From Micromonospora sp. M71_S20 (lineage in GTDB: Bacteria; Actinomycetota; Actinomycetes; Mycobacteriales; Micromonosporaceae), in NCBI RefSeq assembly GCF_003664255.1, contig NZ_RCCV01000001.1, forward strand, positions 1-64,000: a DNA stretch of 64,000 bases, read 5' to 3'. The notes under the pieces were generated by a model, which saw only the letters and a program-made list of their open reading frames with translations, ran no database searches and was not told the DNA's origin. Shown here piece after piece: positions 58,713 to 64,000 of the stretch (within the stretch, counting starts at the first letter, position 1; each line of letters starts with the position of its first letter). The position numbers were made by a program, and so were the translations under genes.

Positions 58713-59868
58713 GTGTGCGCCCCTCGCTCTGGGTCCGGCCCTCGATGAGTTCGGCGAAGCGGTCGAAGAGGTAGTCCGCGTCGTGGGGACCGGCCGCCGC
58801 CTCCGGGTGGTACTGGACGGTGAAGGCGGGCACGTCCTTCGCCCGCAGCCCCTCGACCACGTTGTCATTGAGGCAGACGTGACTGACCTGGACGCCACCG
58901 AACTCGGTCTCGATCACCTGGTCGGGTACGACCGCGCCGTGGCCCGCGCCGGGGACCTCGACCGCGAAGCCGTGGTTGTGGCTGGTCACCTCGACCTTGC
59001 CGGTGACCCGGTCGAGCACCGGCTGGTTGATCCCCCGGTGGCCGTAGCCGAGCTTGTAGGTGCCGAAGCCCAGCGCCCGGCCGAGGATCTGGCTGCCGAA
59101 GCAGATGCCGAACAGCGGCACCCTGCGGCGCAGCACCTCCCGCGCCAGGGCGACCGGGGCGTCGGCGGTGGCCGGGTCGCCCGGGCCGGGCGAGAAGAAG
59201 ACCGCGTCCGCGCCGGTGGCGAGCAGGTCGTCGATGGTGGAGCCGGCCGGGAGCACGTGCGTGGTGACCCCGCGGGCGGCGAGCCGGCGCGGGACGTTGC
59301 GCTTGATGCCCAGGTCCAGCGCCGCGACCGTGAACCGGTGCGCGCCGGAGGCCGCCACCACGTACGGCTTGGCCGTGGTGACCTCGGCGGACAGGTCCGC
59401 GCCGACCATCTCCGGGGCCTGCCGCACCCGGGCCAGCAGCGCCCGGGGGTCGGTCTCGACGCTGGAGATGCCGACCCGCATCGCGCCGCGCTCGCGCAGG
59501 TGCCGGGTCAGCGCCCGGGTGTCGACGCCGCTGATGCCGACGACGCCCTCGGCGGCCAGCCGCTCCTCCAGCCCGCCGGTGGCCCGCCAGTTGGAGCCGA
59601 TGCGGGCGGGGTCGCGGACCACGTAGCCCGCGACCCAGATCCGGCCCGACTCGTCGTCCTCGCCGTTGACGCCGGTGTTGCCGATGTGCGGGGCGGTCTG
59701 CACCACCACCTGACGGTGGTAGGACGGGTCGGTCAGCGTCTCCTGGTAGCCGGTCATGCCGGTGTTGAAGACGGCCTCGCCGAAGGTCTCCCCGACGCTG
59801 CCGTACGCCTCGCCGTGGAACGTCCGCCCGTCCTCCAGGACGAGGATCGCCGATTGTCTGCGGGTCAT
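58705..59868 (-). CDS. carA: carbamoyl-phosphate synthase small (glutaminase) subunit
   Basis: 387 residues. N-domain 1-150 ([20 protein letters not shown]). Class I amidotransferase 190-375 with nucleophile Cys in [20 protein letters not shown] and His in [20 protein letters not shown]. Feeds ammonia to CarB. ATG 59868 overlaps the stop of a repeat-encoded mini-gene (ATGA). Confidence 0.98.
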   Translation of the reverse strand: MTRRQSAILVLEDGRTFHGEAYGSVGETFGEAVFNTGMTGYQETLTDPSYHRQVVVQTAPHIGNTGVNGEDDESGRIWVAGYVVRDPARIGSNWRATGGLEERLAAEGVVGISGVDTRALTRHLRERGAMRVGISSVETDPRALLARVRQAPEMVGADLSAEVTTAKPYVVAASGAHRFTVAALDLGIKRNVPRRLAARGVTTHVLPAGSTIDDLLATGADAVFFSPGPGDPATADAPVALAREVLRRRVPLFGICFGSQILGRALGFGTYKLGYGHRGINQPVLDRVTGKVEVTSHNHGFAVEVPGAGHGAVVPDQVIETEFGGVQVSHVCLNDNVVEGLRAKDVPAFTVQYHPEAAAGPHDADYLFDRFAELIEGRTQSEGRTHA

Positions 59869-59930
59869 GCTGTGTCTCCTTCGATCCGGCCTGCGGGGCT
59901 CCGCTCCGCTGCACTCCTCGCTCGGATCAC
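59865..59930 (-). CDS. repeat-encoded 21-residue mini-gene linking pyrC to carA
   Basis: GTG 59930 overlaps the pyrC stop (GTGA); TGA 59865-59867 overlaps the carA ATG (ATGA). Peptide begins [15 protein letters not shown] variant of the GTGAGCGCGAGG repeat with ends replaced by GATCCG...CGGATC, a short inverted repeat. GAAGGAG lies nine bases before the carA ATG. Confidence 0.55.
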   Translation of the reverse strand: MIRARSAAERSPAGRIEGDTA

Positions 59931-61204
59931 TTGAGGGCCTTTCCGTCCAGGACCGTCGGCTCGCCGCGCAGGAAGGTCGCCACGATGCGACCCGGCAGCG
60001 TCATGCGGGCGTACGGGGTGTTGCGGCTACGGCTGGCCAGCTCCGCCGGCTCGATGGTGCGGCGGGCGGCGGGGTCGACCAGGGTCAGGTTCGCCGGCAC
60101 GCCGGGGGCCGGGTCGAGGCCGTGCCCCTCCAGCCCGGCGATCCGGGCCGGGGTGCGCGACATCCGCTCGGCGATCAGGTCCCACTGCGGGCCGAGCACG
60201 TCGAGGGCGATCGACAGCGCCGTCTCCAGGCCGAGCATGCCCGGCCGGGCGTACGCCCACTCGCACTCCTTGTCCTCCACCGCGTGCGGGGCGTGGTCGG
60301 TGGCGACGATGTCGATCACGCCCTCGACCAGGGCCGCCCGCAGCGCGGCGATGTCGGCCGCGGTGCGCAGCGGCGGGTTGACCTTGTAGACCGGGTCGTA
60401 GGTCTCGGCCCGGGAGTCGGTGAGCAGCAGGTGGTGCGGGGTGACCTCGGCGGTGACCCGGACGCCCCGGGCCTTGGCCTGGCGCAGCACCTCGACGCTG
60501 CCGGCGGTGGAGACGTGGCACACGTGCAGGCGGCTGCCGACGTGCTCGGCGAGCAGCACGTCCCGGGCGATGATCGCCTCCTCGGCGACCGCCGGCCAGC
60601 CGGTGAGGCCGAGCCGGGTCGAGACCTCGCCCTCGTGCATCTGCGCGCCCTCGGTGAGCCGGGGCTCCTCGGCGTGCTGGGCGATGATCCCGTCGAACGC
60701 CTTCACGTACTCCAGCGCCCGGCGCATCAGCCTCGGGTCGGCGACGCAGTGCCCGTCGTCGGAGAAGATCCGCACCCGGGCCGCCGAGTCGGCCATCGCG
60801 CCCAGCTCGGCGAGGTGCTCGCCGGCCAGGCCGACGGTGACCGCCCCGATCGGCTGCACGTCCACCAGCCCGGCCTCCCGGCCCAGCCGCCAGACCTGCT
60901 CGACCACGCCGGCGGTGTCGGCCACCGGCGAGGTGTTGGCCATCGCGCAGACCGCGGTGTAGCCGCCGAGCGCCGCCGCCCGGGACCCGGACTCGACGGT
61001 CTCGGCGTCCTCCCGGCCGGGCTCGCGCAGGTGGGTGTGCAGGTCGACCAGGCCGGGCAGGGCGACCAGCCCGGTGCCGTCGACGACGGTCGCCTCCGGC
61101 GCGTCCAGTCCGGCGCCGACGGCCGCGACGACGCCGTCGCGGATCAGCACGTCGGTCGGCGCGGCGCCGACGAGGCTGACGTTGGAGATCAGGTACGAGC
61201 TCAC
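59927..61204 (-). CDS. pyrC: dihydroorotase
   Basis: 425 residues, class I DHOase. Zinc site [20 protein letters not shown] (H-x-H), later ligands in [20 protein letters not shown] and [20 protein letters not shown], and catalytic Asp in [23 protein letters not shown] 61204 overlaps the pyrB stop (GTGA). Confidence 0.97.
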   Translation of the reverse strand: MSSYLISNVSLVGAAPTDVLIRDGVVAAVGAGLDAPEATVVDGTGLVALPGLVDLHTHLREPGREDAETVESGSRAAALGGYTAVCAMANTSPVADTAGVVEQVWRLGREAGLVDVQPIGAVTVGLAGEHLAELGAMADSAARVRIFSDDGHCVADPRLMRRALEYVKAFDGIIAQHAEEPRLTEGAQMHEGEVSTRLGLTGWPAVAEEAIIARDVLLAEHVGSRLHVCHVSTAGSVEVLRQAKARGVRVTAEVTPHHLLLTDSRAETYDPVYKVNPPLRTAADIAALRAALVEGVIDIVATDHAPHAVEDKECEWAYARPGMLGLETALSIALDVLGPQWDLIAERMSRTPARIAGLEGHGLDPAPGVPANLTLVDPAARRTIEPAELASRSRNTPYARMTLPGRIVATFLRGEPTVLDGKALK

Positions 61205-62127
61205 CGGTTGTTCCCCCCGAGCAGCAGGTAGAGGACGGCCATCCGCACGGAGACCCCGTTGGCGACCTGTTCGACGATGGTGGAGCGGGGCGAGTCGGCG
61301 ACCTCGGGCGTGATCTCCATCCCCCGGTTCATCGGTCCGGGGTGCATGACGATCGCGTGTTCGGGCAGCCGGCGCATCCGCGGGCCGTCCAGGCCGTAGC
61401 GGCGGGCGTACTCGCGGGCGGACGGGAAGTAGGAGGCGTTCATCCGCTCGCGCTGCACCCGCAGCATCATCACCACGTCCGACTGCGGCAGCACCGCGTC
61501 GAGGTCGTAGGAGACGTCGGTGCCGGGCGCGAGTGCCTGCGCGATGTGGACGGGGATCAGCGTCGGCGGCCCGACCAGGGTCACCTTGGCGCCGAGCGTG
61601 GACAACAGCAGGACGTTGGAGCGGGCCACCCGGCTGTGCAGGACGTCCCCGACCACCGCGACCGACAGGCCGGCCAGCCGCCCCAGCCGGGAGCGCATCG
61701 TGTACGCGTCGAGCAGCGCCTGGGTCGGGTGCTCGTGGGTGCCGTCGCCGGCGTTGACCACCGACCCGTCCACCCAGTCGGCGAGCCGGTGCGGGGCGCC
61801 GGAGGCGGGGTGCCGGACGACCACGGCGTCGGCCCCCATCGCCTGGAGGGTCAGCGCGGTGTCCTTCAGGCTCTCACCCTTGGTCACGCTGGAGCCCTTG
61901 GCCGAAAAGTTGATCACATCGGCGCTGAGCCGCTTCGCCGCCGCCTCGAAGGAGATCCGGGTCCGGGTGGAGTCCTCGTAGAAGAGGTTCACCACGGTGC
62001 GCCCGCGCAGCGCGGGGAGCTTCTTGACCTCCCGGCCGGCAACGGTGGCCATCTCGGCGGCCGTGTCCAGGATCTCGGTGGCGGTGGCGGCGTCCAGGTC
62101 GGCGCCCGAGAGCAGGTGCCGGATCAC
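61201..62127 (-). CDS. pyrB: aspartate carbamoyltransferase catalytic chain
   Basis: 308 residues. [20 protein letters not shown] (S-T-R-T-R, carbamoyl-phosphate loop) and [20 protein letters not shown] (H-P-x). No pyrI regulatory gene nearby, as usual in actinobacteria. GTG 62127 overlaps the stop of a repeat-encoded mini-gene (GTGA). Confidence 0.97.
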   Translation of the reverse strand: MIRHLLSGADLDAATATEILDTAAEMATVAGREVKKLPALRGRTVVNLFYEDSTRTRISFEAAAKRLSADVINFSAKGSSVTKGESLKDTALTLQAMGADAVVVRHPASGAPHRLADWVDGSVVNAGDGTHEHPTQALLDAYTMRSRLGRLAGLSVAVVGDVLHSRVARSNVLLLSTLGAKVTLVGPPTLIPVHIAQALAPGTDVSYDLDAVLPQSDVVMMLRVQRERMNASYFPSAREYARRYGLDGPRMRRLPEHAIVMHPGPMNRGMEITPEVADSPRSTIVEQVANGVSVRMAVLYLLLGGNNR

Positions 62128-62182
62128 TGTGCCTGCCTTTCGTTCGCGACTGCGGGGCTCCGCTGCGCTGCACTCCTCGCGC

Positions 62183-62186
<4 letters not shown>
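62124..62186 (-). CDS. repeat-encoded 20-residue mini-gene linking pyrR to pyrB
   Basis: GTG 62186 overlaps the pyrR stop (GTGA); TGA 62124-62126 overlaps the pyrB GTG (GTGA). The peptide is [20 protein letters not shown], one copy of the repeat found at argC/argJ. GAACGAAAGG gives a weaker Shine-Dalgarno sequence before pyrB. Confidence 0.6.
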
Positions 62187-62767
<581 letters not shown>

Positions 62768-62780
62768 GGCGGACCTCCTT

Positions 62781-62800
62781 CCCCGCCTCACGGGACGGGT
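62781..62800 (-). promoter_or_regulatory. PyrR-binding loop at the pyrR ribosome-binding site
   Basis: The mRNA reads ACCCGTCCCGTGAGGCGGGG. TCCCGTGAGGC (62785-62795) fits the PyrR consensus TCCNGNGAGGY, held in a CCCG/CGGG stem. AAGGAGG follows at once, so bound PyrR should block translation, as described for mycobacteria. Confidence 0.75.
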
Positions 62801-62970
62801 CGTTAAAGGACGTCGGATGCCGGTACCGGGACGCGAGCGGCCCGGACCGGGGCTTCCCGCCACGTTACCAGTGGTCACCGCACTGACCGCCGCCGGCCAC
62901 TGACCCCCTGGTCAGCCCGGCGAAATGGGGACAACTCCCCCGGTGATCCCAACGGTAAGGTCACGACCAC

Positions 62971-62999
62971 TTGACCAGTTGTGCCAATCCCCGTACCGT
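62971..62999 (+). promoter_or_regulatory. promoter of bldD
   Basis: TTGACC (62971-62976), 17-base spacer, TACCGT (62994-62999). Start about 45 bases before ATG 63052. The pyrR leader lies on the other strand of the same 284-base gap. Confidence 0.6.
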
Positions 63000-63051
63000 C
63001 ACGCTCCGTAGCGATCGCTGGGAGAACCCCGAGCAGCACTGGGAGTGTTTA

Positions 63052-63540
63052 ATGCCCTCTGAATACGCCAAGTCTCTGGGCGCCCGCCTGCGCTCCATCC
63101 GCCAGCAGCAGGGCCTGTCCCTGCAGGGCGTGGAGGAGAAGTCGAACGGGCGGTGGAAGGCGGTGGTGGTCGGCTCCTACGAGCGCGGCGACCGCGCCGT
63201 CACGGTGTCGCGCCTGGCCGAGCTGGCCGACTTCTACCGCGTTCCCGTCTCGGAGCTGCTGCCCGACGGCAGCGGGGTTCGCCACGAGCCCACCAGCAAG
63301 ATCGTCCTCGACCTGGAGCGGCTGTACGACGAGGCCTCCGAGGACCTGGCCTACGTCGCCCGGTACGCGCGTGCCATCCAGCAGCAGCGCGGTGACTACA
63401 ACGGTCGCGTGCTCTCCATCCGCGCCGACGACCTGCGCGCGCTCGCGATCGTGTACGACGCCTCGCCGTCCGGCCTGATCGAGCGGCTCACCGAGCACGG
63501 TGTGCTGGTAGCCGACCCGCGGGCGTTCTTCGCCAGCTGA
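63052..63540 (+). CDS. bldD: BldD, c-di-GMP-responsive developmental repressor
   Basis: 162 residues. N-terminal HTH (about 10-75): SLGARLRSIRQQQGLSLQGV, SYERGDRAVTVSRLAELADF. C-terminal domain with the c-di-GMP motif RGD-x8-RxxD: RGDYNGRVLSIRADD. In Streptomyces four c-di-GMP molecules bridge two BldD copies, which then hold sporulation genes off. Both arms of the motif are intact, so it should respond to c-di-GMP. GGGAG eight bases before ATG 63052. Confidence 0.97.
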   Translation: MPSEYAKSLGARLRSIRQQQGLSLQGVEEKSNGRWKAVVVGSYERGDRAVTVSRLAELADFYRVPVSELLPDGSGVRHEPTSKIVLDLERLYDEASEDLAYVARYARAIQQQRGDYNGRVLSIRADDLRALAIVYDASPSGLIERLTEHGVLVADPRAFFAS

Positions 63541-63549
63541 CCCCGACCG

Positions 63550-63587
63550 CGAGAAGGGCCCGTGCCGGACGGCACGGGCCCTTCTCG
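63550..63587. terminator. bidirectional terminator between bldD and nusB
   Basis: Perfect 17-base stem: CGAGAAGGGCCCGTGCC (63550-63566) with GGCACGGGCCCTTCTCG (63571-63587), loop GGAC. Confidence 0.85.
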
Positions 63588-63669
63588 TCGTCGTACGGTC
63601 GTTCGTGTCGCGTCCCCGCCCGCCGTCACCCGCCGGGTGTGACGCACGTCGGCTGTGACGTGCGCCGCG

Positions 63670-64000
63670 TCAGCGGGTGGCGTACTCGGCGATGCGGCCG
63701 AGGATGCCGTTGAGGAAGCGCGGCGAGTCGTCGGTCGACATCTGCCGGGCCAGCTCGACGGCCTCGCTGATGGCCACCGCGTCGTCGATCTCGTCGACGT
63801 AGAGCAGCTCGTAGACCGCGATCCGCGCGAGGTTGCGGTCGACCGCCGGCATCCGGTCCAGCGTCCACCCCTCGGCGTAGCTGGCGATCACCTCGTCGAT
63901 CCGGTCGAGGTGGGCGGCGACCCCCTCGACGAGGCTCACCGCGTATCCCAGGTGCTCGGGCCGGGGCTTCTCGATCCGCTCGATGTAGCCGGCGAGCACC
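63670..64000 (-). CDS. nusB: transcription antitermination factor NusB (5' end outside window)
   Basis: C-terminal 110 residues of NusB, with the start beyond base 64000. GWTLDRMPAVDRNLARIAVY and ELLYVDEIDDAVAISEAVEL, then AEYATR-type end after FLNGILGRIAEYATR, are the conserved helices. Binds boxA of rRNA leaders with NusE (S10). Convergent with bldD. Confidence 0.93.
   Translation of the reverse strand, partial: VLAGYIERIEKPRPEHLGYAVSLVEGVAAHLDRIDEVIASYAEGWTLDRMPAVDRNLARIAVYELLYVDEIDDAVAISEAVELARQMSTDDSPRFLNGILGRIAEYATR

Noticed and set aside
56562..58748. Plus-strand frame of over 700 codons opposite carB
   Set aside because: Antisense of carB; His/Asp/Arg-rich low-complexity product.

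Overview
The window is high-GC DNA from an actinomycete, most likely a Micromonospora-type member of Micromonosporaceae. The support is: BldD with its c-di-GMP motif, mIHF, a PriA without Walker motifs, a PyrR loop next to the pyrR ribosome-binding site, many GTG starts, many 4-base ATGA/GTGA gene overlaps, and short GTGAGCGCGAGGAGTGC repeats that I associate with this family (from memory, not searched). About 55 genes are visible and most are housekeeping. No tRNA, rRNA, CRISPR array, insertion sequence or prophage was seen.

Layout. 1-10.7 kb is an accessory stretch: a CNNM/CorC membrane protein, a YgjV-GNAT fusion, a GNAT enzyme, a cyclic-nucleotide-domain protein, the stump of a P-type ATPase, two universal stress proteins behind a DevR/DosR-like box, an LLM-flavin oxidoreductase with its FMN reductase, 3-methyladenine glycosylase, an aminoglycoside-phosphotransferase-like protein, an HTH protein and a YjbR protein. 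10.8-19.7 kb is a complete arginine operon, argCJBDFRGH, behind an ArgR-type operator. 19.8-26.2 kb holds pheST, an rRNA methyltransferase and infC-rpmI-rplT. 26.2-33.7 kb is the riboflavin operon under an FMN riboswitch (ribD-ribE-ribM-ribBA-ribH), running into hisE-hisG, a DMT transporter and a PH-domain protein. 33.8-40.3 kb has a REC-GGDEF protein with rpe, two duplicated septum-formation lipoproteins, a secreted M28 peptidase and a VOC protein. 40.3-52 kb is rsmB-fmt-def, a P450, a kinase/ParB fusion, priA, metK, coaBC, rpoZ, gmk and mihF. 52-62.8 kb is the pyrimidine operon pyrR-pyrB-pyrC-carA-carB-pyrD-bioA-pyrF. The end holds bldD (plus strand) and part of nusB.

Main result. At four stop/start overlaps inside biosynthetic operons (argC/argJ, ribM/ribBA, pyrC/carA, pyrR/pyrB) a short repeat is inserted. 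It carries its own overlapping start (GTGA or ATGA), stays open as a 20-40 codon mini-gene, and ends in a stop that overlaps the next real start; most copies also carry a Shine-Dalgarno sequence near the end. The mini-genes therefore appear to keep translational coupling intact across the insertion. At a fifth junction (argB/argD) the same repeat is fused in frame and lengthens ArgB; a different hairpin element lengthens ArgD. Other notable points: an apparent +1 frameshift in mihF at a CUU codon, a guanylate kinase at the standard locus without its P-loop lysine, an AUC start for infC, a hairpin over the start of the rRNA methyltransferase gene, and a set of genes whose -10 box lies 6-7 bases before the start codon (leaderless mRNAs).
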